Part shown: one piece after another, positions 32,985 to 43,300 of the stretch
Layout: each line of letters starts with the position of its first letter
Position numbering within the stretch: position 1 is the first letter of the stretch
Source of the DNA: an uncultured Clostridia bacterium
GTDB lineage: Bacteria > Bacillota > Clostridia > UBA1381
Direction of reading: 5' to 3'
DNA length: 45,340 nucleotides
NCBI GenBank assembly: GCA_910579415.1
Contig: CAJTUY010000004.1
Span: 29,886 to 75,225, forward strand
Position numbers and translations under genes: made by a program
Notes under the pieces: model-generated
Told to the model about the DNA's origin: nothing
Databases searched by the model: none
Seen by the model: the letters and a program-made list of their open reading frames with translations, nothing else

Positions 32985-33043
32985 TCACAGACTAAATTAA
33001 AAACAGGCATAATAATGACTGTCAATACGAAAAATTGCAGAAC

Positions 33044-33072
33044 TTGACGAAAACGGCAAATTGTTATACAAT
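33044..33072 (+). promoter_or_regulatory. Promoter of the mltG-trmR-U32 operon
   Basis: TTGACG (33044-33049), 17 bp, TACAAT (33067-33072), 29 bp before mltG. Confidence 0.7.
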
Positions 33073-33101
33073 ATAATGTGTGAACAAGGAGGTAAGAGCA
33101 T

Positions 33102-34181
33102 ATGGCAATACAGATAAAGGAAACGGGTTATTCGAAATGGCTGACACCTATTATAATAATTGCGGCGGCAGTTGTTTTGCTTGTGACCGGTTTGGTTATA
33201 CTTTTATCAGATAGTCTTGGTGTTTCAATAGACGAAGGAGAAAAACGTATTGAAGTTGCGGAAGGTGACGGAGCGTCTGTTATTGCAGATAAGCTCGGCG
33301 AAGCGGATATTATAAAATATACATGGCTGTTTAAAATACAGTCTAAGGCAGGCGGATATGACGGCAATTTTCAGCCGGGCGCGGTTACTGTTTCATCAGG
33401 TATGAGTTATGGTCAGATACTTGACCTTCTTATTACTCCCAACCGCGAAACGGCAAGAATTACAATTCCTGAGGGTTACGAGATAAAACAGATTGCCCAG
33501 AAGCTTGATGAAGAGGGAGTGGTCGGATGGCAGGATTTCTATGCGGCGCTTAATCCTGCGGATTACAATTATCCGTTTTTGCAGGGACTTCCTCAGCGCG
33601 ACGGTGTAATGGAAGGTTATCTGTTCCCTGCAACATACGAAATTCCTGAGGGTATGACAGCGCATGATATAATCGATTTAATGCTGTCGGCATTTAACAG
33701 CCAGTTTACTCAGGAGATGTATAACCGCGCTTCGGAGCTGGGTATGACGACGGACGAGCTTATAACAATGGCTTCCATAATTGAACGCGAGGCGGGAGAA
33801 GGAGAAAAACCGAAAGTGGCAGGCGTATTCTATAACCGCCGCAATTCGGGAATGAAGCTTCAGTCATGCGCGACTGTACAGTATATTTTAGGTGAGAGAA
33901 AGCCGGTGCTGTCAATTGCCGATACTAAAATAGATTCACCGTATAATACATATATGTATCCGGGATTTCCTGTCGGACCTATCTGCAATCCGGGTATGGA
34001 AAGCATAAACGCGGCGCTGTATCCCGAAGTGACGGACGCATATTATTTTGTTCTGGGTAAAGACGGCGAGCATATATTTTCAGCAACATATGACGAGCAT
34101 GTAGCCGCCATGTCAGGCTCGGACCCGACTGTCAGCGTTGCAGATACCGCAATTGAAAATCAGGATAATCTGAAACAATAA
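33102..34181 (+). CDS. mltG: Endolytic murein transglycosylase MltG
   Basis: MltG cleaves nascent glycan strands at the membrane and sets strand length. This 359-residue protein has a short cytoplasmic tail, one transmembrane helix (WLTPIIIIAAAVVLLVTGLVILL), a LysM-like N-terminal part, and the YceG catalytic domain with ASIIEREAG carrying the catalytic glutamate. VAGVFYNRRNSGMKLQ, YNTYMYPGFPVGPICNPG and YYFVLGKDGEHIFSATYDEH follow. The operon order mltG - trmR - U32 peptidase is the same as yrrL-yrrM-yrrN/O in Bacillus. Confidence 0.93.
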   Translation: MAIQIKETGYSKWLTPIIIIAAAVVLLVTGLVILLSDSLGVSIDEGEKRIEVAEGDGASVIADKLGEADIIKYTWLFKIQSKAGGYDGNFQPGAVTVSSGMSYGQILDLLITPNRETARITIPEGYEIKQIAQKLDEEGVVGWQDFYAALNPADYNYPFLQGLPQRDGVMEGYLFPATYEIPEGMTAHDIIDLMLSAFNSQFTQEMYNRASELGMTTDELITMASIIEREAGEGEKPKVAGVFYNRRNSGMKLQSCATVQYILGERKPVLSIADTKIDSPYNTYMYPGFPVGPICNPGMESINAALYPEVTDAYYFVLGKDGEHIFSATYDEHVAAMSGSDPTVSVADTAIENQDNLKQ

Positions 34182-34193
34182 GAGGAAATACAA

Positions 34194-34862
34194 ATGTCAA
34201 TTGAATACGACTTAAACGCGATAGTTCCGCCGTATATAACGGACTATCTGCGCGAAAAAATGACGCATAACGATGGGTTTCTTCATGAGCTTGAAGCGTA
34301 TGCCAAAGAAAACAGTATACCCATCGTTGAACCAGAAACGGCAAGGTTTTTGTCGGTTATGTGCCGTATGGCGAAGCCGAAAAAGATACTTGAGGTAGGC
34401 TGTGCAATCGGTTACAGTGCAATACTTATGGCAAAGGCGACTGATGATAAATGCAAAATTGCAACTCTTGAATGTAATGAGGAAATGGTGCATATTGCGC
34501 GTGAAAATATTAAAAACGCAGGTTACAGCGAGAAAATATCTGTAATCGAAGCCGATGCAAAGGACTACTTATCATATATTGACGATGACGAAGTATTTGA
34601 CATAATATTTTTGGACGGTCCTAAGGCGCATTATATTTATATGCTTGACGAGTGCGTAAGACTTCTCAAAAAAGGCGGCATGGTTATTTCCGACAATGTT
34701 CTTTACAAGGGCATGACGGCTGACGATAATCATGTTGTAAGACGGAAGATTACTATTGTCAAGCGGCTTCGCAGGTATATTGATATGCTTATGGAACACC
34801 CGGAACTTGAAACATCGCTTTTGCCATTGGGCGACGGCGTGACGATATCGGTAAAAAAATAA
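34194..34862 (+). CDS. trmR: tRNA 5-hydroxyuridine methyltransferase TrmR (YrrM)
   Basis: This 222-residue class I SAM methyltransferase has ILEVGCAIGYSAILMA as SAM motif I and FDIIFLDGPKAHYIYMLDE holding the metal/substrate aspartate, the O-methyltransferase family-3 pattern. In Bacillus, TrmR methylates 5-hydroxyuridine at tRNA position 34 to 5-methoxyuridine. It is 12 bp after mltG and 18 bp before the U32 gene that would supply the hydroxyl group, so the pathway is complete in one operon. Confidence 0.88.
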   Translation: MSIEYDLNAIVPPYITDYLREKMTHNDGFLHELEAYAKENSIPIVEPETARFLSVMCRMAKPKKILEVGCAIGYSAILMAKATDDKCKIATLECNEEMVHIARENIKNAGYSEKISVIEADAKDYLSYIDDDEVFDIIFLDGPKAHYIYMLDECVRLLKKGGMVISDNVLYKGMTADDNHVVRRKITIVKRLRRYIDMLMEHPELETSLLPLGDGVTISVKK

Positions 34863-34880
34863 ACAACAAAGGAATGAATT

Positions 34881-36104
34881 ATGAAAAAACCTGAACTTTT
34901 AGCTCCGGGAGGGAGCTTGGGGAAATTAAAAACGGCAATTGATTACGGCGCTGACGCAGTCTACATAGGCGGTGAAGCGTTTTCTTTGCGCGTGGCAGCG
35001 GAGAATTTCTCAAATGACGATATGCGCGAGGGTATTAAGTATGCGCATGAACGCGGCAGGAAGGTGTATCTTACCGCAAATATCCTTCCGCATAACAGTG
35101 ATATTGATGAATTTGAAGCGTTTATTACCGAGATAAAGAACTATGGATTTGATGCCGTGCTTATCGCGGATTTGGGATTGTTTGACATGATGCGCGAATA
35201 CTCGCCCGAAATACCGATACACGTCAGCACGCAGGCGAATAATATAAATTATCGTTCTGCTATAATGTGGCATAAAATGGGGGCAAAGCGTGTAGTTCTT
35301 GCACGTGAAATGTCGTTTAAGGAAATCGCGGAAATACGTGCGAAAATCCCTGAAGATTTAGAACTTGAAGCCTTTGTTCACGGGGCAATGTGCATATCAT
35401 ATTCAGGACGCTGTCTTTTGTCGAATTACATGACGGGACGTGATTCCAATATGGGTGCATGCGCTCATCCGTGCAGATGGAATTATAAGCTAGTTGAGGA
35501 AACGCGTCCCGGCGAATATATGGACGTATTCGAAAACGAGCGCGGCACGTTTATATTTAATTCAAAGGATTTGTGTACAATCCGTCATATACCCGAGCTT
35601 GTAAGGAGCGGTATTGCAAGTCTTAAAATTGAAGGACGCGTAAAAACAGAGTATTATGTCGCAACGGTCGTTGGAGCGTACAGACGTGAAATTGACCGTT
35701 ACTGCGAAAACCCTGATAATTATATATTTAACGAGGCTGAGTTTGATGAATTGTGCAAGGTCAGTCACCGTCCGTATACAACGGGTTTTTACTTCGGCAA
35801 GCCCGATGAAAATTCGCAGGTGTATACGTCAAGCTCGTATATACGCGATTATGACCTTATAGGCATTGTGCAGTCATACGATGCGGAAACAGGCATTGCT
35901 ACTGTTTCACAGCGAAACCGATTTTTTAAAGGTGATGAGGTGGAAATAATACAGCCTTTAAAACCGTTTTTTACTCAGAAAATCGATTTTATGACAGATG
36001 AAAACGGTAATGAAATCGAAGTGGCAAACCACGCGGAACAGACTGTTAAATTTAAAACAGCCGAACCTGTAACAGAAGGAGCAATGCTTAGAAAGAAAAG
36101 ATAA
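34881..36104 (+). CDS. trhP: U32-family peptidase-like tRNA hydroxylation protein (TrhP/YrrO type)
   Basis: This 407-residue protein of the peptidase U32 family has the signature EAFVHGAMCISYSGRCLLSNY with further cysteines in MGACAHPCRWNY, which in this family bind an iron-sulfur cluster. KPELLAPGGSLGKLKTAIDYGADAVYIGG opens the barrel. TrhP proteins hydroxylate uridine 34 of tRNA using prephenate, ahead of TrmR. Bacillus has two copies in tandem (yrrN and yrrO); here only one, of the longer YrrO type, is present. A true peptidase function is unlikely. Confidence 0.85.
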   Translation: MKKPELLAPGGSLGKLKTAIDYGADAVYIGGEAFSLRVAAENFSNDDMREGIKYAHERGRKVYLTANILPHNSDIDEFEAFITEIKNYGFDAVLIADLGLFDMMREYSPEIPIHVSTQANNINYRSAIMWHKMGAKRVVLAREMSFKEIAEIRAKIPEDLELEAFVHGAMCISYSGRCLLSNYMTGRDSNMGACAHPCRWNYKLVEETRPGEYMDVFENERGTFIFNSKDLCTIRHIPELVRSGIASLKIEGRVKTEYYVATVVGAYRREIDRYCENPDNYIFNEAEFDELCKVSHRPYTTGFYFGKPDENSQVYTSSSYIRDYDLIGIVQSYDAETGIATVSQRNRFFKGDEVEIIQPLKPFFTQKIDFMTDENGNEIEVANHAEQTVKFKTAEPVTEGAMLRKKR

Positions 36105-36113
36105 AAAATCAGT

Positions 36114-36162
36114 GCAGATTAGTAAAAAAACCGATTTTTCTTACTAATCTGCTTTTCTTTTT
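36114..36162 (+). terminator. Terminator of the mltG-trmR-trhP operon
   Basis: GCAGATTAGTAA (36114-36125) pairs perfectly with TTACTAATCTGC (36141-36152). The loop can extend the stem by AAAAA/TTTTT, and TTTTCTTTTT follows. Confidence 0.85.
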
Positions 36163-36230
36163 GTACAAATTATGATAAAATTTAAAATAATTTATGTAAT
36201 GGAAGAACATAAAAGAAAGGGAGAGATTTT

Positions 36231-39200
36231 ATGAAAAATAGTTTAAAAAAGCTTCTGTGTGCAGCTTTATCGACGGCAATGGTAGCGGGTACTGTCATAT
36301 TGCCGACAGCAGCAAGCGCAGAAGGCGAAACACCGATTTTTGAGGGTGATACTGTTTTAAAAGAGTGGAAGTTTGATTTCGGCGCGGCAGACAGCACACC
36401 CGAAGCAGGCTATACGCTTGTAACACCCGATATAAACTTTGCCGCTAATAAGGACGGCGAGTACCAGTACGGATTTTTGGGTACAGACGCAGAGGATTAT
36501 AATCTTACGAACCGCTATGACGGCTGGACAACACAGAAGGGGCAGACAATTGAACTTGCGGCAGGCGGAGGTACAGGTCTTGATGACGCGATAGGCGTTG
36601 TCGGCGCAGGCGGCACAGCGGATAAGGGCGGCGAAGGTAATGACATTTTCGGCAATAAGGCTGACAAATACTATCCGACGCGTTTCGCGCTGAAGGTTGA
36701 GGATGATACATATTACAGAGTAAAAGCGACGGTCACGACGCTTGACCCGACAAAGGATGCAAAAGTATCTCTTTATACAGAAAGAAAACACCCGATTTAC
36801 ACAGAAAAAACAATCACAGCGGGTCAGACTTATACAGAAACATTTTCGGTAAGAGTAACTCCGATTTATTATCAGAAATCAACACCATCGGGTGCAATTG
36901 CGGATGAAATGCTGACTGTCGGAGTGCTTGGCGATAACTCAGCGCTTGCTTCGCTTGAAATTCAGCAGGTTCAAACTATCCCGACCCTGTGGGTACTCGG
37001 CGATTCTACGGTTACAGACGGAAATACAACGCTTCCGTTCTTCCCTCTCCAGAACTACACGGGTGTAGGTACGGGTCTTACAAAATATTTAAGACGTGAC
37101 TATGTGATGGTAAACGAAGGCGAAGGAGGACTGGACGCATCTGACAACAACCACTTTAATATGGTTAAAGACCGTATAAAAGCAGGAGATTATATGTATG
37201 TTGAGTACGGGCATAATCATAAGGATGACGGTCCTTCGGGATATAAAAGCCATCTGGACAAATATTATAATGTCTGCCACGCGGTCGGTGCAAAGCTTAT
37301 TATAGTAAGTCCTGTTCAAAGTGTTAACAGTTGGAATACAACGACAAATAAATGGAATGACCGATTTGGCGGAGAAAATAACTTTGAAGGCGCCGGAAGA
37401 AGTTATGTTGAAGAAAAAGTTGCGGCAGGAGCCGACGATATTGCATTTGCTAATCTTACCAAAACCAGTGTGGCATTTGTCGATAAAGTAACAGCGGACG
37501 GCGGCAATGTTTCAACAGCGGCGCAGTTCTATTATCAGACGTCAAAGAATGGTAAAACAGACGCGAGCCATCCGAATGACGCCGGCGCGGAGAATTTTGC
37601 TTACTGTTTCTTTGATGCGGCAAAGGAAGTTACAGACACAACACAGCAGGCTGTACTTGCCGATTTGCTTGAGAACATGACAGATGAACAGCCGAACCTT
37701 GTTTCGGCAGACGTTGTAGCAGGCGGCGTCGGAGGAACGGCATGGCCTGAATATACAGTGCCTTCCAGTGAAAAATATCCTGTAAAAATTGATGATGTGA
37801 TATTTAACGATGACGGAACAATAAAACAGGTTGATGTGACAACACGCGCGGCTGAAATAAAAATGGAGAGCTACGGCGCAATCATTATTACAATAAATAA
37901 TGCGGACGGAACAGAAAAGGGTAAGCTTTATGCTGTTAATCAGGTAGATAACTCCACAGGTTACGGTCCGCAGACTGTCAGCAATTTCAGAGCAGAGCCT
38001 GACGGACTGAAGCTTGAAGAAGGCGACACTTACAGCGTAGTTGTTGTTGAAGCGGATGCGAATGTTCAGCCTGTTACGAACGGCGCGGTTTATTCGTCGG
38101 TTTATAAGCCTACGGATGTAGCAGAGCAATTGCTTGTAAATGAGCGTAATGAGGAAAAGTATGAAAACTTTGACTATTACGGCGCGACATATGACGGCAA
38201 GACTACTGATTATATAGGACTGAATGACAACGGCTGGAGCTGGATTGGAAGCGCGGCACATTCGTTTTATCTTAACGAATCGGGCGGTACAAAATATGTA
38301 ACCATTACTTCTGACGGCGGAGGTTCATTCTATCCTGTGAAAAATCTTGCAAAGACAATCGGCACATCGGGCAGATATATGTTCTCGGCTGATTTACAGT
38401 ATCTTTCGGGAGAGGGTATGACCTTTAAGCTTGTTACGGGACATGACAATAATCATCGCGGCGGTACGGAAAGTCTTATTCTGTTCACCGTCGGCAAAGA
38501 CGGCAAGATAACTTCAAACGGCAAGGATATAGGAACAATATCTACAACAGGCTTTACAAATGTTCAGTACATACTTGATACAGACAAGGGAACGGCGACT
38601 GTATCGGTAGGAGGAAACGAGGTAGGCGCAAGCGCGCCGGTGGAAATTCCTCTTGAAGGCTATCAGACAACAGGTCTGGATGTGAAGCCATCAAAGCTGA
38701 CACAGATTCTGCTCGGTGAGGACAGAAAAGCATTTAGTGTCAGTGTTGCAAATCTTCAGGTTGCAAAATTGAAGGATAAGGAGCTTCCCGAATATACTGT
38801 AACTACGAAAGCGAACAATGCAGAGAACGGAAGTGTTAAGGTGTTCGCAGGCGCGCCGACAGGCTTTGAGCTTGAATATTCGGACGGAAATGCAGTTGTA
38901 ACCGCGCCGAAGTCTGACAGTAAGGCGACGCTTATTGAAGTAAAACGCAAGGCTGACGGTACTCTTGAAAGCGCAAAAGCAACTCCGGTTACCTTTGCGG
39001 ATATGCTCACAAAAACAATTGCCGCAGAAGAAGGAAGCACGCTGATGCTCTGGGATAAGACAGACGGCTTAAAGCCTCTTGCGCCGTCAATAGTTGCAGG
39101 AGTGGAAAACACCGAGCTTACCGCAAGACTGAATACTGTTGTAACGGCAAAAGCTGTGGCTAAGAATGGATATGTATTTATGGGATGGATTGACAAGAGC

Positions 39201-40133
39201 GGAACGAAGGTTTCTGATGATGCAGTATATACATTCAGACTTCGTGACAATACAGAATTAACAGCAAGCTTTGTAAAAGAACCGAGCGTGGAAGATGTTA
39301 CGTCATTTGCACTGAGTGCGGATAAGACAACTGTAAAAGCTGTGTCAGGCACAACTGTAAATGTAAATATTACAGATGCAAAGGATGCTGACGGTACACC
39401 GATAGGCATTGTCAAAAATGAGGATGCAGAATGGTTCTGCGACGAAACAGGCGTAACGGTTGAAAATGGCGTTGTAACCTTTGGCGATGACTTTACAATG
39501 GGTACTGACGAAACCAAGACTGTCACGGTTAAGGCTACACTTAACGGAATTGAGAAATCATGCAGCATATTGGCTACCGTATATGATTACTATGAGGATT
39601 TCAGCGGTGATTTGGCAAAGGCAAACTGGTTTACAAATACGGGTGCAGGAAGCGCGTCAATATCTGACGGCGCGCTGAAAGCCGTAGGCAGCGGCAGCAG
39701 TAATAATACCTATACAGGAACGCATTTTGCCGCGCAGGCTGATGTTGCCGACAAGCTTGTAACAATTAAGTTTGATTACTCAACCACTACCACAGGCACA
39801 GGTAATGCTGCTTCGTCCATACATCTTGCAGACATGGCTCTGACCGATAATGCACCGACATGGAACACAACGTATAACGGAGCGCACGGTGTTGACTTTA
39901 AAGCAGGCAGCGAAGGTATAGGCTTAACGGCTAACACCAAGTATGAAATGACAATTGTAATCAATAATAAAACAAAGAAATATACCGTAACCGCACAGCC
40001 TGCATCGGGTGATGCCTTGCAGACTGTGGAAGCTGATTCGAATCACCCGATAAACACAATATTCTTCAGACCGGGTAAGAGCATTACCGATACGGTAGAT
40101 AATGTAAGGGTTATAATATCAGACGCAGAATAA
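36231..40133 (+). CDS. Secreted SGNH/GDSL esterase, rhamnogalacturonan acetylesterase-like, with repeat domains
   Basis: This is a protein of 1300 residues with a signal peptide (LLCAALSTAMVAGTVILPTAASAE). Residues about 40-250 form a beta-sandwich opening with WKFDFGAADS, as found before CE12-type esterases. The SGNH domain spans about 250-470: block I GDST (Ser259), a glycine block near GEGGLDASDN, block III YGHNH (Asn329), and block V DASHP (Asp444, His447). The family removes acetyl groups from pectin or xylan. The C-terminal 830 residues hold beta-sandwich modules, an InlB-like segment (NGYVFMGWIDKSGTKVSDDA), a Big-like domain and a final lectin-like module (YYEDFSGDLAKANWF). No sorting motif or SLH domain is seen. 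AAAGGGAG precedes ATG 36231. Confidence 0.8.
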   Translation: MKNSLKKLLCAALSTAMVAGTVILPTAASAEGETPIFEGDTVLKEWKFDFGAADSTPEAGYTLVTPDINFAANKDGEYQYGFLGTDAEDYNLTNRYDGWTTQKGQTIELAAGGGTGLDDAIGVVGAGGTADKGGEGNDIFGNKADKYYPTRFALKVEDDTYYRVKATVTTLDPTKDAKVSLYTERKHPIYTEKTITAGQTYTETFSVRVTPIYYQKSTPSGAIADEMLTVGVLGDNSALASLEIQQVQTIPTLWVLGDSTVTDGNTTLPFFPLQNYTGVGTGLTKYLRRDYVMVNEGEGGLDASDNNHFNMVKDRIKAGDYMYVEYGHNHKDDGPSGYKSHLDKYYNVCHAVGAKLIIVSPVQSVNSWNTTTNKWNDRFGGENNFEGAGRSYVEEKVAAGADDIAFANLTKTSVAFVDKVTADGGNVSTAAQFYYQTSKNGKTDASHPNDAGAENFAYCFFDAAKEVTDTTQQAVLADLLENMTDEQPNLVSADVVAGGVGGTAWPEYTVPSSEKYPVKIDDVIFNDDGTIKQVDVTTRAAEIKMESYGAIIITINNADGTEKGKLYAVNQVDNSTGYGPQTVSNFRAEPDGLKLEEGDTYSVVVVEADANVQPVTNGAVYSSVYKPTDVAEQLLVNERNEEKYENFDYYGATYDGKTTDYIGLNDNGWSWIGSAAHSFYLNESGGTKYVTITSDGGGSFYPVKNLAKTIGTSGRYMFSADLQYLSGEGMTFKLVTGHDNNHRGGTESLILFTVGKDGKITSNGKDIGTISTTGFTNVQYILDTDKGTATVSVGGNEVGASAPVEIPLEGYQTTGLDVKPSKLTQILLGEDRKAFSVSVANLQVAKLKDKELPEYTVTTKANNAENGSVKVFAGAPTGFELEYSDGNAVVTAPKSDSKATLIEVKRKADGTLESAKATPVTFADMLTKTIAAEEGSTLMLWDKTDGLKPLAPSIVAGVENTELTARLNTVVTAKAVAKNGYVFMGWIDKSGTKVSDDAVYTFRLRDNTELTASFVKEPSVEDVTSFALSADKTTVKAVSGTTVNVNITDAKDADGTPIGIVKNEDAEWFCDETGVTVENGVVTFGDDFTMGTDETKTVTVKATLNGIEKSCSILATVYDYYEDFSGDLAKANWFTNTGAGSASISDGALKAVGSGSSNNTYTGTHFAAQADVADKLVTIKFDYSTTTTGTGNAASSIHLADMALTDNAPTWNTTYNGAHGVDFKAGSEGIGLTANTKYEMTIVINNKTKKYTVTAQPASGDALQTVEADSNHPINTIFFRPGKSITDTVDNVRVIISDAE

Positions 40134-40142
40134 TTTAAACTG

Positions 40143-40167
40143 AAAAGACCGCTTCGGCGGTCTTTTT
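40143..40167 (+). terminator. Terminator of the esterase gene
   Basis: AAAAGACCGC, tetraloop TTCG, GCGGTCTTTTT: a classic UUCG-capped intrinsic terminator. Confidence 0.9.
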
Positions 40168-40236
40168 CATCGCAACATTACCAAAAAACAAACTGTAAAT
40201 TTGTGCAAAATTACGAATTAAAATTTGTCAATATTG

Positions 40237-40265
40237 TTGCGAATATTTTTGAAATATGCTACAAT
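40237..40265 (+). promoter_or_regulatory. Promoter of the giant exoprotein gene
   Basis: TTGCGA (40237-40242), 17 bp, TACAAT (40260-40265). Confidence 0.65.
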
Positions 40266-40280
40266 ATATAGTATGCAGAC

Positions 40281-40353
40281 GCATGTGTTTTGTGCAGATT
40301 GACATAATCTTGCCGATTCACATGCGAAAATTTAAGCGGCTCGGGTAAGAGCC
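40281..40353 (+). promoter_or_regulatory. Structured 5' leader of the giant exoprotein gene
   Basis: The leader of about 110 nt holds GCATGTG (40281-40287) pairing with CACATGC (40319-40325), enclosing AGATT/AATCT (40296-40310). A second hairpin GGCTC/GAGCC (40338-40353) lies before the purine-rich ribosome site. It does not match a c-di-GMP, SAM or other riboswitch consensus I know. Confidence 0.45.
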
Positions 40354-40381
40354 AAAGAGAGAGAAAGGGAGAGAGAAAACA

Positions 40382-43300
40382 ATGAAAACAAAAAAACTGA
40401 TTTCATTATTTTGCGCGGCGGCAATGACCGTTTCAAGCTTCGCAGGCTTGACGATTACCGCAAGCGCAGCATCAGGCGATAAAATCGCCGATGTAGTTGC
40501 AGTTCAAGACTTCAACTCGCTTGAAACAGGCGTGTTGCTTGACGGTTTTGACGAGGCGGAAAAGAAAAGCGATGCTGTACCATATTTCAATATGGTTACC
40601 ACAAATCGTAAGGACGTAGGACATTATACAGATAAAAACAACGTGGAGATAGTCACAGGTAATGTCTATTCCGTTATGGAAAAAGAGGACGATACTACAA
40701 ATAAATATATCCGACTTGGCTTCCCAATGTTCGGCGATTTTACAAAGAATGGTCGTTATGGTCATATTGACTTTGTAGACGCTGACAAAACGGCGGTTAA
40801 ATACACAGCCGATGCGACAAAAGATTATGTAATTGAGTTTGATGCAAGGTTTATAAGCGGTATGGCAAAGGGTGTTGTATCAACAGAAGGTTCATATAAC
40901 CCTGTTTTGAGAATAGGTACATTTGATGCAGGGACAAAGACGGCAAATGCAGTTGCAATAGATAAGGCAGCATTAAATATCGGCGATGACTGGGTACACG
41001 TAAAGAGCGTTACCTCTATAAAGGGTACAAAGGTATACCTTGACGGCGCAGAGGAATATGTGGCAAGCGAAACAACAGCGACTGCCGTAAACGCTTTCGG
41101 TCTGTATTCAACAGACGGTCAGACAACAATTTCACCTCCGCAAGACGTGTTTAACGGGGGATTTGATAAGGAAATTCTTGACGCTGACAAGCACACATTC
41201 TCGCCGACAGTAGATATTGACAACTTTACAATTTATACAGCTGAACCGGAGGTTGAGGCAGATATTACAATAACCTACGAGGACGAAGCAGGCACAGAAA
41301 TTAAAACAGCGACAACTGTTTCGGGTATTGTAGGCAGAACATTCAAAGTATCTGAGAACTACAAAGCTCCGATTGATGCTGAAGGTGATAATTACTATAA
41401 GTATAAGAGCGGCGCGGACGATATAACCGTTGCGGCTTCTGATAATGTTATAGACCTTGTATTTGAGTCAGTTGCAAAGCCGACAGTAACCTTTAAGGCT
41501 ACAACAGGCGACAGCAAGACAGAGCTTGCCGAAATCGGTACAGCAAAGGCTATGCCCGGTACGAATACTGCGGCAATATATGCTAAGGAATATATTCAGG
41601 CTGACGGCAAATGGTATCAGAAAAATGACGGACGCAAGGGCGGCGGCAAAAATCATGACGCATATGACCTCACAGCTGTTGCAGGTGATGAGGACAGCGT
41701 TGTAACGGTAGATTATAAGCCTGCATTTAATGTCGTTTCTGTTCTTGAAGCAGAGGATAGCGATAATGCAGTTGAGGGTTCGATTGAAGCGCCGGCAGGA
41801 GGTACATACGGAACAACATATCCGATACTTAATGCTTCGGGCGGCGCATGGGCGCAGTCAACAACAGGCAGTACATATCCGACAGGTTTCTATACAGAGC
41901 CTGTAACGGAAGCAGGTACATATGAAGTGACAATTCGTACACGTGACTTTAAGCGTCCTGCGGCAGTTGCAAAGGTAACACCGGGTGAAGGTGATGCTGT
42001 AACAATGGCAAAAATCGGTGAAACACCTTCTGATGGCGGTATTTCATTTACAACTATAAAGGTTGAGCTTGCCGCAGGTGAATATATCTGGGTAGGTAAG
42101 AGCGGTGAAATCGGCACAGATGAATCTTCAAGTACAAAGTTAATCAATGACGTTGACTATATAGTAGTAAAAGATGCTAACAAGAAGGCTGATACAGACC
42201 CTGTTGTTACATTCAACTATGCAAATAAAGTAGCTTCGCTTACATCTGACAAGGACAGAACTGTAAAGGCAGTTGTTATCCATGCTCAGTACGGAGGCGG
42301 TATATTAACAGATGTTAAACAACATCCGGTAGACATTCTTTCGGGTGCTGCACCTACAACTGTTAACATTGAAGAGCCTGTTTACGAAGGCGATAAGTTC
42401 ATGGTATGGGAAACTCTTGATGGTTTGAAGCCGCTTCTTGTACCGGCATATACAGTTCCGCAGGGCAGCGGTGATGCTAAGCCTAAGTTTACGGTAACAG
42501 TTGCAGAAGGTATTGCAAACGGTACCGTAACACCTGACAAGGCACAGGCAGAGCAGGGAGAAACTGTAACTTTGACAGTGACGCCTGCACAGGGTTATGT
42601 TCTTGACACACTTACAGTTAAAGACGCAGACAATGCTGATATAACGGTAACTAATAATACATTTACAATGCCGGCTAAGAATGTAACTGTAACAGCAACA
42701 TTTAAGGCTCAGATTGCAGGTACGGTTACAATTGCAGGTACTGCAAAGGTTGGCGAAACAATAACAGCAACGGTTGCAGAACTTCCGGCAGGCGCAACAG
42801 CTAAATATCAGTGGCAGTTAGCAACCGCGCAGGACGGTGAATTCACAGATGTGCAGGGTGCAAATGAAGCGTCTAAAAAGCTTTCGTCAGTATCACAGGA
42901 TAAATATGTAAGAGTAGTTGTAACTGCTGACGGTTTTGACGGTCAGTTAGTTTCAAATGTACTTGGTCCTGTTGGTGAGGCTGCTGCTCCGATAACGAAA
43001 TATGCAATCACAAAGGTTGTTGACCCTGCTGATACTGCAACGGTTACAACAACAATAGGTGACGGTACGGCAGTAGATGAGGTTACTGACGGTATCAATG
43101 TAACAGTAAATGCAACAGCAACAGGCGACAATGCTGTTAAGGAAATTGTCGTTACAGAAACAGAGGGCGGCGCACCTGTGGCTTTCAATGCTGAAACAAA
43201 GACATTCAAGATGCCTGCTAAGGCAGTAACGGTAACTGTTAAGACAGCTCCGTTGTTTGCAATTACAAAGGCAGCTGCTGAAAACGGTTCGTTTACTGTA

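Noticed and set aside
32919..33043. SAM riboswitch upstream of metK
   Set aside because: The leader after the promoter is only about 30 nt and lacks the SAM-I core; nothing resembling it is seen on either strand.
37542..39568. Long minus-strand frames (37542-38261 and 38756-39568)
   Set aside because: They are antisense to the esterase gene, lack ribosome sites and consist of low-complexity Ser/Val/Thr-rich or Cys/Arg-rich translation typical of shadow frames.
40349..40378. GAG repeats before the giant gene as a possible TRAP-binding site
   Set aside because: Five GAG triplets occur but with spacers of 1 and 5 nt, not the 2-3 nt TRAP needs, and the tract is simply a purine-rich ribosome binding region similar to that of the esterase gene.
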